A stretch of DNA of 29,045 nucleotides from Paulinella micropora (GCA_009731375.1 BJOX01000115.1:543297-572341), one strand, 5' to 3'; counted from the first letter of the stretch, positions 1 to 9,039 are shown. Program-made: numbers and translations. The notes: generated from the sequence alone by a model not told the origin.

Positions 1-53
1 CTGATCACCCGGCGTCGTCCCGTCACAGTTTGGCCTGTGTCTTTTTAAAGGCT

Positions 54-1223
54 ATGCCTACACACGATAAAGATGAAGAAGCCTGGTTTTTCAATCTTAC
101 CAACCCACCGCGCCGCGGACTAGAAATGCTAGGTCGTCTCTTGTCCGAAATGACAAAAAAAGCTGATTCTTTGTCAAAGAGAAAAACGGCCCATCCGCTC
201 GAGCTATCGGTATTGCTTAGCTTGATTGGAGGCCAGCTCCCGCTTACTCAACAAGCTGTCTTTTTGCCAGAATCCAGCTCTTCAACTAGCTTTTGGGAAA
301 TTGGTACACAAACGCCAGCAACAAATGGCTTCCAAGTTCTAGATCCCAGTAGCAATGATCTTAAGTCGCTTAAAGACAGCATTGGAGAAGAAACGCAAGA
401 AAAATGGGTGCACAGAATAAGAAACCTCGTCAAAAACAACAGAACGGCCATTGTGTGGCTTCGGTTGCGACTGAAAGTCCCATTGCAAACCAGGGGTCGT
501 GATAATGGCCCCCACCTCTGCACAGCAGTCTTGGAAGAACGCTGTCACTGCCGGCAGGGCCCTTTCATCTCCCAACGGCCTCGCCTGGTTGCCTATCTGT
601 TTCAGGTCCCCAAACTCGCGCCGGCATCCACAGAGGGAAAACCCCCTGCGATCTACGCAACTGTCTGGCCTACGCCAGATCTTAAAACAATCATCCGCTG
701 CTTAACCCACGTCTCTAAGCCAAGCAGTAAGAGCCAATTGCACACGGAGCCGCCAAGGAGCGCAGGGTCCGCCAAGCCCAGTACCGTCACGCTCAGTCAT
801 CTAGACAATTTTGGAATTAGCGAGCACAAGCTAACGTTCCAGAACAGGTCCGTAGGAGAGACCACGTCTTTCCCGCTGGAGCTCCGCTCTACTTCGGCCA
901 CCACACAGCGTGAGCAAAAGGCTGCGCCACAGCCTTGCTGTTTCGCTGAACCACCGTCGCCGCAGGTAGCCAGCCCTTCACCCCCGCAGGACACGCACAC
1001 AAGCCCCTTGGCCAGCAAGGTGCGACCGTTGAGCCGGTTGCGCCCGGCTTCCAGGCTACAGAAGATGGGGGGTGTGTCCTCTAATTCCGAGCCAGGGACT
1101 GTGCACCCTAAGTACGCGACTGGCAGCGGGTACGAGGTCGCGCGACCCTCTCCCGACGTAATCGCACAGAGGCGGATCCGCCCGGGGTGCTCAGGGTCCG
1201 TCAAGGGAAACGCAGAACATTAG
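54..1223 (+). CDS. Unknown protein, paralogue of the gene at 9302-10753
   Basis: A 389-residue protein starting at the ATG at 54; the frame is open upstream only through a TTG at 30. I do not recognise a family. Its first ~285 residues match the minus-strand gene at 9302-10753: both carry WFFNLTNPP, GLEMLGRLLSEMTK, RPRLVAYL/RPRLIAYL, IYATVWPT and LKTIIRCLT near the same relative positions. After the shared SFPLEL segment (near base 885) the two diverge completely. This copy has a Pro/Ser-rich tail without the acidic domain of its partner, and no transmembrane segment is evident. A TTTTTAAA stretch just upstream could be a TATA-like element. The lost tail suggests a truncated or rearranged duplicate, but the long open frame suggests it is still coding. 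Confidence 0.75.
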   Translation: MPTHDKDEEAWFFNLTNPPRRGLEMLGRLLSEMTKKADSLSKRKTAHPLELSVLLSLIGGQLPLTQQAVFLPESSSSTSFWEIGTQTPATNGFQVLDPSSNDLKSLKDSIGEETQEKWVHRIRNLVKNNRTAIVWLRLRLKVPLQTRGRDNGPHLCTAVLEERCHCRQGPFISQRPRLVAYLFQVPKLAPASTEGKPPAIYATVWPTPDLKTIIRCLTHVSKPSSKSQLHTEPPRSAGSAKPSTVTLSHLDNFGISEHKLTFQNRSVGETTSFPLELRSTSATTQREQKAAPQPCCFAEPPSPQVASPSPPQDTHTSPLASKVRPLSRLRPASRLQKMGGVSSNSEPGTVHPKYATGSGYEVARPSPDVIAQRRIRPGCSGSVKGNAEH

Positions 1224-1640
1224 ATAGAATCCACCGCGTAGCTGTTCACGGGCCCCTTGGCCAGCAGCGGGGCGCGGAGGATGTTTTCCTCCGCAGTGCT
1301 AAGCACATGCAACACACACACACACAAAGTGGCAAAGGCCGAAGAGCAGAAAATGTTGGGTCAAAAAGGACTTACAGTCGCTGTTTTGAAAGTCTCTCTT
1401 CCTGGAGGTCGCGAGTGTTCCGGCGGCTATGCGTAGTAGTGGCCAGCTTACCAGAACCTGTGCGCCCACCGGCTTTGGTGGCCAGCTATAAATTATAATA
1501 TTACGTACGTAACAACAAGGGGAAAAACCAAGAGGGCAAGAACAAGGGGGGGAAAAGCCCCAGTGGGTTATAGCATTACATGATAGCGAGGTGCTTTGCC
1601 TCCAGCCGACTTCCTTGCAGTCTGCTTGGTGCGTGCCATT
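1224..1640. other. Gene-free stretch between the first gene and the repeat array
   Basis: No convincing gene on either strand. It holds a short (CA)n run near 1312-1326, a second copy of a GCCCCTTGGCCAGCA motif (about 1251, also at about 1005 inside the preceding gene) and the TATA/palindrome site described separately. Confidence 0.6.
1487..1512. promoter_or_regulatory. TATA-like box beside a 12-bp palindrome
   Basis: TATAAATT at 1487-1494 is followed by the perfect palindrome TTACGTACGTAA at 1501-1512. It lies ~150 bases before the repeat array, with no clear gene downstream on either strand. Promoter or origin-associated function is inference. Confidence 0.35.
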
Positions 1641-1661
1641 CGGAGCAGGCCGCAAGCGGCC

Positions 1662-1705
<44 letters not shown>

Positions 1706-1968
1706 CAGCGCGTAGTAAAGCATGTTGGTTTTGCTACGCGTCATTGCAAACAGGCCGCAAGCGTCCTGGAGAGAGAGAGAGAGGCAGCGCGTAGCAAAGC
1801 ATGTTGGTTTTGCTACGCGTCATTGTAAGCACTGGTTATACACCCGACAGCCAACATAAAGGTGGTTTGTCGTACACAGGCCAAAGCATACACGCGGACC
1901 AAGCGAAAGAGAGAGAGGAGACAGACAGACAGACAGAGAGAGACAGACTGACAGAGAGAGAGACAGAC

Positions 1969-2011
<43 letters not shown>

Positions 2012-2149
2012 CAGCGCGTAGCAAAGCATGTTGGTTTTGCTACGCGTCATTGTAAGCACTGGTTATACATCCGACAGCCAACATAAAGGTGGTTTGTCGT
2101 ACACAGGCCAAAACATACACGCAGACCAAGCGAAAGAGAAAGAAGAAAC

Positions 2150-2190
<41 letters not shown>

Positions 2191-2331
2191 CAGCGCGTAG
2201 CAAAAGCATGTTGGTTTTGCTACGCGTCATTGTAAGCACTGGTTATACATCCGACAGCGAACATAAAGGTGGTTTGTCGTACACAGGCCAAAACATACAC
2301 CCAGACCAAGCGAAAGAGAAAGAAGAGACAG

Positions 2332-2382
<51 letters not shown>

Positions 2383-2480
2383 CAGCGCGTAGCAAAGCAT
2401 GTTGGTTTTGCTATGCGTCATTGTAAGCACTGATTATAGATCCGACAGCCAACATAAAGGTGGTTTGTTGTACACAAGCC
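1640..2480. repeat. Homologous-region-like array: (GA)n direct repeats with an internal palindrome
   Basis: A tandem array of ~180-230-bp monomers, preceded by two shorter units (1640-1800) and followed by a partial one (2418-2480). Each full monomer has a conserved ~95-bp segment (from GTAAGCACTGGTTATAC to the AAGCGAAAGAG region) followed by a (GA)n tract of variable length. Next to each (GA)n is an inverted repeat, CGCGTAGCAAA / TTTGCTACGCG, separated by a ~10-base loop. The palindromes lie at 1709-1740, 1788-1819, 2015-2046, 2194-2226 and 2386-2417; the first and last have one imperfect pair each. The architecture recalls the hr regions of baculoviruses and nimaviruses, which act as enhancers and origins. 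A replication or enhancer role here is inference. Confidence 0.8.
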
Positions 2481-2764
2481 AAACGTACACACAACCGCAA
2501 GAAGAAAAAAAAGAAAAGAGAAACATAGTCAGAAGGAGAACACACGGATACAGTCACGCGCAGCCAATGTGAACATGCGCATTGATCTTTTCAGTGTGTA
2601 CTGACTCAGAGATGGTTCGAGCTAGAAAGAAAAAAAAGAGAAATTTTGATTTTCAAAAGTGGCTTGAACTGTAGCCAATAATTCAGCTGAAATTGGTAGG
2701 GGTTTGGCAATGATTCGGCTGAAGTTAGTTTAGTGCTTTCCTTTTTTTTGCTTCTATGTTGTTT
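2481..2764. other. AT-rich spacer without a recognisable gene
   Basis: Between the two repeat arrays I see only A-rich and T-rich runs and no supported reading frame, RNA gene or regulatory motif. Confidence 0.5.
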
Positions 2765-4591
2765 CCTTGTTTCGATGTCGTTGCTCTGTTTTGATCTCGT
2801 CACTTTGTTTCGATTTCGTCGTTCTGTTTCGATTTCCGTTTTCTGTTTTGATTTCGAAATTCTGTTCTGATTTCGCTTTTCTATTTTCGTTTCGAAATTC
2901 TGTTTTGATTTTGCTTTTCTGTTTCGATTTCTGTTTTTCTGTCTTGATTTCGAAATCTTACGTTTCGATTTCGAAATTCTGCTTTGATCTTGTCATTCTG
3001 TTTCGATTTCGTTTCTCTGTTTCGATTTCTGTTTTCTGTTTCTATTTCGAAGTTCTGTTCTAATTTCGCTTTTCTGTTTCGATTTTGTTTTTCTGTTTTG
3101 ATGTCGTTTTTCTGTTTCGATTTTGGTTTTTTGTTTTGATTTTGTTTTTCTGTCTTGATTTCGTTTCTCTGTTTCGATTTTGTTTTTCTGTTTTCATTTC
3201 GAAATTCTGTTCTGATTTCGCTTTTTTGTTCTGATTCTGCTCTTCTGCCTGGATTTCGAAATTACGTTTTGATTTCGAAATTCTGCTTTGATCTCGTCAT
3301 CCTGTTTCGATTTCGTTTCTCTGTTTCGATTTCTGTTTTCTGTTTCTATTTCGAAGTTCTGTTCTGATTTCGCTTTTCTGTTTCGATTTTGTTTTTCTGT
3401 TTTCATTTCGAAATTCTGTTCTGATTTCGCTTTTTTGTTCTGATTTTGTTTTTCTGTCTGGATTTCGAAATTACGTTTCGATTTCGAAATTCTGCTTTGA
3501 TCTCGTCATCCCGTTTCGATTTCTGTTTTCTGTTTTCATTTCGAAATTCTGTTTTGATTTCGTCATTCTGTTTCGATTTCTGTTTTCTGTTTTCATTTCG
3601 AAATTCTATTCTGATTTCGCTTTTTTGTTCTGATTTTGCTCTTCTGCCTGGATTTCGAAATTACGTTTTGATTTCGAAATTCTGCTTTGATCTCGTCATC
3701 CTGTTTCGATTTCGTTTCTCTGTTTCGATTTCTGTTTTCTGTTTCTATTTCGAAGTTCTGTTCTGATTTCGCTTTTCTGTTTCGATTTTGTTTTTCTGTT
3801 TTGATGTCGTTTTTCTGTTTCGATTTTGGTTTTTTGTTTTGATTTTGTTTTTCTGTCTTGATTTTGTTTCTCTGTTTCGATTTTGGTTTTTTGTTTTGAT
3901 TTTGTTTTTCTGTCTTGATTTTGTTTCTCTGTTTCGATTTTGTTTTTCTGTTTTCATTTCGAAATTCTGTTCTGATTTTGCTTTTTTGTTCTGATTTTGC
4001 TTTTCTGTCTGGATTTCGAAATTACGTTTCGATTTCAAAATTCTGTTTTGATTTCGTCATTCTGTTTCGATTTCTGTTTTCTGTTTTCATTTCGAAATTA
4101 TGTTCTGATTTCGCTTTTTTGTTCTGATTTTGCTCTTCTGCTTGGATTTCGAAATTACGTTTTGATTTCGAAATTCTGTTCTGATTTCGCTTTTGGTTTT
4201 CTGTTTTTATTTCGAAATTCTGTTCTGATTTAGCTTTTTTGTTCTGATTTTGCTTTTCTGTCTGGATTTCGAAATTACGTTTCGATTTCGAAATTCTGCT
4301 TTGATCTCGTCATCCTGTTTCGATTCCGTTTCTCTGTTTCGATTTCGGTTCTCTGTTTTCATTTCAAAATTCTGTTCTGATTTCGCTTTTCTGTTTTGAT
4401 TTCGTTTCTCTGTTTTGATTTTGGTTTTCTGTTTCGATTTCTGTTTTCTGTTTTCATTTCGAAATTCTGTTCTAATTTAGCTTTTCTGTTTTGATTTTGT
4501 TTTTCTGTCTTGATCTCGTCATTCTGTTTTGATATCGAAATTTTGTTTTGATTTCGTTTCTCTATTTTGATTTCGTTTCCCTGTTTCGATT
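2765..4591. repeat. 19-bp minisatellite, about 96 tandem copies
   Basis: The unit is about NNNTTCTGTTTTGATTTCG on the plus strand. Its core CTGTTYYGATTTYG recurs every 19 bases through ~1.8 kb with substitutions but little phase loss. Higher-order structure is visible: a block of several variant units ending with TATTTCGAAGTTCTG occurs three times, spaced 304 bases (16 units) and 399 bases (21 units). Because 19 is not a multiple of 3, each unit shifts frame, and because the unit lacks stops all plus frames stay open in long Phe/Ser/Arg-rich stretches. These frames are by-products of the repeat, not genes. Confidence 0.9.
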
Positions 4592-4913
4592 TATGTATGC
4601 ATGTATGTAGGTGTTGCAGTTAAATCTGTATTGCAAGGACTTACCACGTTACCTGCTGTATGTGTAGCTATCTATCTATCTATCTATCCCAGGGGGATAC
4701 CACTACTGCTAAGGTCGGAGCAGCCACCGACAAGTGCGGCTAGCTAAATCAAGCTTTTATTAAAGAAAACGTTTCTGTTCAAAATCTATTGCAAGAGTTT
4801 TTTTAAATAATAAACAACAAGAAAAGGAGGGGGGAGAGAGAAGAAAAAATAAAAAATCTAAATTTGCGCGCATCCTGAGCCAACGGACCGAACACTGTGT
4901 TGTGAGGGGTGTG
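4592..4913. other. Intergenic stretch with (CTAT)n microsatellite
   Basis: Contains a tetranucleotide (CTAT)n run at about 4667-4688, short GTATG-like repeats near 4593 and A/G-rich sequence near 4800-4860. The only functional signal I see is the minus-strand poly(A) signal at 4756-4761. No gene is supported. Confidence 0.6.
4756..4761 (-). terminator. Possible poly(A) signal for the gene at 4914-5891
   Basis: TTTATT on the plus strand reads AATAAA on the minus strand, about 150 bases past the stop codon. This is farther than for other genes here, so the link is tentative. Confidence 0.4.
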
Positions 4914-5891
4914 CTAGATCACTGCCTTGAGCAGCCGTGCTCGGATTGCCTGCACCCGATGCTTGTGTACAATAAGTCGCAGAACCTCTTGTTGGCACCT
5001 GTTCTGCAGCCGGGCGGAGGTCGAGACAAGTTGCAGCCACACGTCTTGTTCGTATTCAAAGGTGGTAGTTACGGAGGGCAGTCCGCCAAAGACCTCGGCT
5101 AGGGCTTGCCGAATAGCAGGCCAGTTGTCTTCCCGGAGCTGCGTGTAGCTCAGCGCCGTGTGCCCGAGAGACGACTGGTGCTGCAGGGGCTGGGCTGGCT
5201 CTGTCCCGCGCAGTTGGCCCCACGACTTTGCACCGCACAGAAGATGAACGCTTGCCCAGAACGCAACTGCAGAGGATGTTGAACCACGGGTTTGCAGCAG
5301 AGAGAGAGCAAGCACGCGGCTCAAAGCCTGTGGGTCAGAGGGCCAGCTCTCAACCACGGACTGCACTCGGCTTCCAAAACCAAATTCCAGGCGGTTGAGG
5401 TGAAAGTTCTGCAAGCTGCGGATGGCCTTCTGCGGACAGGCCAGGCAGTGAAGAGGGGTGTTTGTGCTAGGAGCGGGGTCCGGCCGCCGACACACGCAGT
5501 TTTTAGCGTTCCCCCAGGGGCTTGGTGCTCTGGCGCCGCAGGCCACATGATAAACTAGGCGCTCTTGGCGACATCTCGCGCTACTGTCCCCCGGCTCCTT
5601 GAGGTGGCGCATGGCGTGGAAAAGCGTGTGCCAGCTGTTCATGCATCGTAGACAGACCCAGCCGCTGGTATCGGGGCCTAGCTCTTGCGCAAAGGCGGCT
5701 GCAAGCAGTTCGTTCGGGCCGGCTTGCACTACAGGCGGGATGGACCTTGCCCCCCACCACAAATTCTCCTGCTGCCGCAGTAGGTCTGTGTGTAGCCAGA
5801 GAGGCCCGGGCGACGTCCAGGACAAGCGCGCAAAGTTGGTTGGCCCTTCGTAGGGCTGGGGCCAGTGCTGATTGGTGCACAGCAGTGCCAT
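4914..5891 (-). CDS. Cys/His-rich protein, probable zinc-binding, function unknown
   Basis: A 325-residue protein with an ATG at 5891 and a TAG at 4914-4916. The N-terminal half has a dense Cys/His cluster: C80-x2-C83 followed by H88, H92 and H96 (CLRCMNSWHTLFHAMRH), then C107, C118, C132, C134, C149 and C152. This suggests one or two structural zinc sites. The C-terminal half looks helical and has no recognised motif. It is divergently oriented to the small gene at 6147, and the 255-bp space between them carries G/C homopolymers and a palindrome. A nucleic-acid-binding or virion-assembly role would be a guess. I could not match it to a named family. Confidence 0.7.
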   Translation of the reverse strand: MALLCTNQHWPQPYEGPTNFARLSWTSPGPLWLHTDLLRQQENLWWGARSIPPVVQAGPNELLAAAFAQELGPDTSGWVCLRCMNSWHTLFHAMRHLKEPGDSSARCRQERLVYHVACGARAPSPWGNAKNCVCRRPDPAPSTNTPLHCLACPQKAIRSLQNFHLNRLEFGFGSRVQSVVESWPSDPQALSRVLALSLLQTRGSTSSAVAFWASVHLLCGAKSWGQLRGTEPAQPLQHQSSLGHTALSYTQLREDNWPAIRQALAEVFGGLPSVTTTFEYEQDVWLQLVSTSARLQNRCQQEVLRLIVHKHRVQAIRARLLKAVI

Positions 5892-6146
5892 TATCTGTTG
5901 GTTCGCTCTGTATGTCGTGTTCCGCGAGTGCGCAAATCTAAGAGACTCAAAGAAACAGCCAGTTCATTCGGAGCTGGGGGGGGGGCGCCCCCCCCCCTGG
6001 GGTAGACCTTCGAGTGACTTTTCAAAATAAGGGGGGGGGGGTGCTCCCCTCCTTTCATTCTCTGCAATCCCCTTTCCTTTTTTCCTGCCAGGCGTCAGTA
6101 AAATCAGAAAGCGGTTGGGACTGGGCTCTATCCGCGACAGGAAGAC
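5892..6146. promoter_or_regulatory. Divergent promoter region with a G10-CG-C10 palindrome
   Basis: This spacer separates two head-to-head genes and should contain both promoters. It holds a perfect 22-base palindrome at 5976-5997 (ten G, then CG, then ten C) and a G11 run at 6031-6041. The palindrome can form a GC hairpin and the G runs could join a quadruplex. No clean TATA box is visible for either gene. Confidence 0.4.
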
Positions 6147-6533
6147 ATGGTTGACAAGTGCGATTACAGTGGTCGGTACAAGTGGCGCAAGCCTTTTCTG
6201 AATTTGCAACAAGACGAGGATACGATGGGGCTGCTGCGGGCGCGCGCGGACCTGCTGGTGAAGAATCTGCAGCAATGCCCCGCTGCGTGTGGACAGTCAA
6301 GGGTGGCTAAGGAGTTATTAGAGGAAATGCTCTCGTGTTTAGCAGGAGCCTTGCTAGTCACGGCCGAGTGTGGGACGGCTCTAGAAGAAGTGGAGGCGGA
6401 ATCTTGGATACGCTTCGAGCGCTGCCCAGAGGATTCGTGCAACGACCTCCTGCGCGCTGGCACTGCCTGCCTCTGCTGGCGCGAACGGAAGCAAATAAGG
6501 AAAAGGCCGCGCAGAACGCCCTGGGCAGACTGA
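6147..6533 (+). CDS. Small Cys-containing protein, unknown
   Basis: A 128-residue protein with an ATG at 6147, preceded by GAAGAC. It is mostly predicted helical (Leu/Glu-rich, for example AKELLEEML around residues 54-62), with eight scattered Cys and a basic C-terminus (RKQIRKRPRR). No family recognised. It converges on the CxxC gene at 6614, sharing the poly(A) signal at 6574-6582. It has vague similarity in its helical middle to the 125-residue product at 26471-26848, too weak to claim. Confidence 0.6.
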   Translation: MVDKCDYSGRYKWRKPFLNLQQDEDTMGLLRARADLLVKNLQQCPAACGQSRVAKELLEEMLSCLAGALLVTAECGTALEEVEAESWIRFERCPEDSCNDLLRAGTACLCWRERKQIRKRPRRTPWAD

Positions 6534-6573
6534 GCGCGTTTCCTCCTGACATGTGAGCTGTAACATTTTAAAT

Positions 6574-6582
6574 TTTATTAAA
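6574..6582. terminator. Shared bidirectional poly(A) signal
   Basis: TTTATTAAA supplies ATTAAA (6577-6582) for the plus gene ending at 6533 and AATAAA (complement of 6574-6579) for the minus gene ending at 6614, all within the 80-bp convergent gap. Confidence 0.6.
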
Positions 6583-6613
6583 ACAAAAGAGCTGGGCACG
6601 CCGGCAGTGGGTC

Positions 6614-7780
6614 TTAGGGCCTGCTAGGTCTCTTCCTGTGACATTTCCGGCAAAACCAGAGTTTGGCAAACCTTTTTTGTAGTTTTTCTTTTTGTGTACC
6701 TTTGCCCCTGCCAAATAAACTAGAGCGGGGTTTGGTTTTTAGGAGTAGCAGTCGCTGCAGCCCGTGCTTGCTTGCAAGCGAAAATTCCTTAGCTAGCCCG
6801 TGTGCGTTTGAAAGCAGCTCGTCATCTCTCTTTTCTGGGCTTGTGCTTGTCAGCAGCGAATCAAGCAGCGGCTCTAATGCTTGGCTCTGGTTAGTGGAAG
6901 TGGTTATCTGCTCGGCTCCGTTAGCTAGCAGGGTCAAGTACAGCAGAGCCTGCAGGAAATCCTGCCTATTTTCAAAGTTCTTTAGGAAATCTTGCTTCCG
7001 GTCGCCAATTAAGAAGGAATAGCCTTGTTGACAAAAGACGGGGAGGCTGTCCAAAAGCCGAACTTCAACCGAAGAAATACGCTTCTTTTCAGCAGGGACC
7101 AGGGCTGGCTCGGCGTGCTGGAGATATACTGCAACGTGCGCCGGGTCCCACCCGTTGAACAACCACAAGGGCTTGTCATCTGTGCCACCGGCCGCAGCCC
7201 TCTGTAACAGCAGGGCGGAATACCTGCCCATGAGTGAAAACAGAGCCTGCCAGGCCTTTGTTGCCAGGCTGCCTGAGTTGCCCTGAGAGAGGTAGTCAGA
7301 CAAAAGACCGTTGTCACCGGGCTGCATGCAACACAACAGCTTTGCCTTGTTGTCCGACGACTTCTTGGCAGACTCTTGGAAAAAGTACTGTAGCTGCTGA
7401 TAATCTTCGCTCCCTTTTCTTAGCCCACCTGCCACCTCGCTGCTGAAGTTAGAGATAGAGTCTGTGGTGTAAGAGGCGCAAACACCTATGTTATTCTCAT
7501 ACATGGCCTGGGGCCAGTCATCATTATCGTGGGGCACAAACCCGTCGGCGCGCGGAAAACCAAACGCGACGATGCAAGAACGAACCGCTAATTTGTCCTG
7601 GTCACCTCTTTTCCAAAGCACCACGCCACTTTGTAGGTACGTTTTGTGTTCGGTCTTGACCAACTGTGTGCACAGCAACTGTAGCGAGGTGCTACCTCCG
7701 GCAATTTCAGGAGGCACCAGGTGCCCTTTGGCAAAGTCATCTACGTATTCCAGCGCCTCTTCTAAGCTCTTGGGAGAGGT
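6614..7780 (-). CDS. CxxC-tail family protein B (no ATG start)
   Basis: The frame is open from just after a TAA at 7781-7783 to 6614, up to 388 codons, but has no ATG near its 5' end; the first non-ATG options are the CTG at 7720 and GTG at 7717. The product ends in FCRKCHRKRPSRP, a C-terminal CxxCH tail like the upstream gene's CQNCHKPLPRA. Further matching segments run in the same order in both: AMYENNIG with ALYKAGIG, a KAW...YSALL with a DAW...YSKLF segment, a TLLA with a TLVA segment, and ELLSNA with KLLSNS. So A (7762-9039) and B look like tandem paralogues. The 5' end overlaps the end of A by ~18 bases. Reinitiation, a non-AUG start, splicing or a frame error could explain the missing ATG. 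Function unknown; the tail may bind zinc. Confidence 0.65.
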   Translation of the reverse strand, partial: TSPKSLEEALEYVDDFAKGHLVPPEIAGGSTSLQLLCTQLVKTEHKTYLQSGVVLWKRGDQDKLAVRSCIVAFGFPRADGFVPHDNDDWPQAMYENNIGVCASYTTDSISNFSSEVAGGLRKGSEDYQQLQYFFQESAKKSSDNKAKLLCCMQPGDNGLLSDYLSQGNSGSLATKAWQALFSLMGRYSALLLQRAAAGGTDDKPLWLFNGWDPAHVAVYLQHAEPALVPAEKKRISSVEVRLLDSLPVFCQQGYSFLIGDRKQDFLKNFENRQDFLQALLYLTLLANGAEQITTSTNQSQALEPLLDSLLTSTSPEKRDDELLSNAHGLAKEFSLASKHGLQRLLLLKTKPRSSLFGRGKGTQKEKLQKRFAKLWFCRKCHRKRPSRP

Positions 7781-9039
7781 TTATGGCAATTCTGGCATGT
7801 GAGCAATGTCTTAAGCAGATGTATGTACTGCTCCGCCGCAAGGGTCGGCGGGGCTTCCCAGTCATGCAGCTGCGTAAAAATCGCAGAGCTGGGATCTCCT
7901 GGTTTGTTGTCAGTACCCTCGCCTTGAGGATTTTGGTGAACTCCACGAAGTGGTACACTCAGCCCCGCGGAGTTCGCCAGGGCCGACAGGAAGGTCCTAA
8001 AATGCCCCTGCCTTTGGAACCGCAGATTCGCGACCAGAGCTATGGAGTTGCTCAGCAATTTGCCCGTGTCCAAGCCAAGTTCTCCCTTGGCAGAATCCAA
8101 TTCTTGCTCGAGCACACCCAGCGCAGCGTCGAATGAGTCGTGGGCAACCAGCTTTTGGGAGCTTGCCACTAAAGTCACAAACATGCCGAGGCATAGCGTA
8201 GTCTGCGGTGCGGAGTCGTTCAGCAACTGCTCTACCCACCGGCAGCTGAGCTCGCTGGCCGAGGCGTTGGTCTTGTATCCGAGCAAGTCCGCATTCCCCC
8301 ACAAAACCTTGAGCTCGTTTTTCTCGGTGTATACCAAGAAATCACGCGGGTCCAGCTTGACTAGTACCGCCTCGTCCTCGGGTGCTGACTTTTCCGACAG
8401 CTTTGCAATAAAGAGTTTGCTGTAGGAACTTATGGTTTCGTTAGCAGCGCGCCAGGCATCGCTCAAGCTCATTCCATCTGCCTGGCTTTTTGGCTGATAA
8501 TCGGCAAGGGTGTTGATCGCTCGCGGGGCCTCCCCGCGGAAAAGGTAGCACTTGGCCGCTGGGTTTTGCTTCAATCTACTTAATGCATTTTCTGCTTTTT
8601 CTATTAATCCTTTCATTTCGTCTTTGACTTTGCTCCTGCAAGCTTCGCTGGGCAGACCCGCTAAGGCCTTCGTGGGGAGTTGCTGCGCGGCTACTGCTTT
8701 GAACCTTTTGAGTTGGTGTTCTTGTACCCACACGTAGCTGCTGTTTTGAAAAGCCCCGATCCCAGCTTTGTAAAGTGCATCTGCCCACCTTAAGCGCGCA
8801 TTGGCTTTATCTACGCTGTCATAAACGACAAAGCTATAGCGCTGCACAGGTGACTTTTCACCTTGAACAAAGGCTATGTTATATAAGCTCTGGGCGAGCC
8901 AGACGTCGCCAGCTTTTTCAGAGTCATCCTTGAACGTGCACGCGCTGGACCGACAGCTCTCCCGATGTTTCTTGGTCCTGGCGGGCACTATCAGTCGCAG
9001 TCTGTGCAGAAATCCTTTAAACCCAAATTCGTCTGTCAT
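7762..9039 (-). CDS. CxxC-tail family protein A
   Basis: A 425-residue protein from the ATG at 9039 (a GTG at 9057 would add six residues). It is soluble-looking and mixed helical, with C-terminal segment AAEQYIHLLKTLLTCQNCHK ending in a CxxCH motif that could bind zinc. A related fragment at 26016-26411 shares IALVANLRF exactly, an LHDW/LHDY match and the same C-terminal arrangement (ATEQYVELLQ...CTQC). The next gene downstream (B) is a more distant paralogue. Because the 26-kb relative also stops soon after its CxxC, the stop here is probably the natural end rather than a truncation. Bases 8869-8902 inside the gene recur in the upstream intergenic region. Function unknown. Confidence 0.75.
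   Translation of the reverse strand: MTDEFGFKGFLHRLRLIVPARTKKHRESCRSSACTFKDDSEKAGDVWLAQSLYNIAFVQGEKSPVQRYSFVVYDSVDKANARLRWADALYKAGIGAFQNSSYVWVQEHQLKRFKAVAAQQLPTKALAGLPSEACRSKVKDEMKGLIEKAENALSRLKQNPAAKCYLFRGEAPRAINTLADYQPKSQADGMSLSDAWRAANETISSYSKLFIAKLSEKSAPEDEAVLVKLDPRDFLVYTEKNELKVLWGNADLLGYKTNASASELSCRWVEQLLNDSAPQTTLCLGMFVTLVASSQKLVAHDSFDAALGVLEQELDSAKGELGLDTGKLLSNSIALVANLRFQRQGHFRTFLSALANSAGLSVPLRGVHQNPQGEGTDNKPGDPSSAIFTQLHDWEAPPTLAAEQYIHLLKTLLTCQNCHKPLPRA
8869..8902. repeat. 34-bp direct repeat, copy 1 (within gene A)
   Basis: The 34 bases from AAAGGCTATGTTATATAAGC to GCGAGCCAG occur identically at 9227-9260. This copy is inside the coding region of gene A. Confidence 0.9.

Noticed and set aside
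1580-2430. Arg/Glu-repeat frames in the (GA)n array
   Set aside because: Products of dinucleotide repeats, with no start or composition suggesting a gene.
1640-2480. Possible CRISPR array
   Set aside because: The repeats are ~180-230 bp with microsatellite and palindrome content, not short repeats with unique spacers, and the context is eukaryotic.
2767-4233. Several 65-106-codon Phe/Ser/Arg-rich frames on both strands
   Set aside because: They are translations of the 19-bp minisatellite; the same peptide pattern appears in every frame because each unit shifts the frame by one.
4914-6533. Resemblance to the head-to-head UL32/UL33 pair of herpesviruses (Cys-rich protein beside a ~130-residue protein)
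   Set aside because: Only arrangement and size agree; I see no sequence motif that would support homology.
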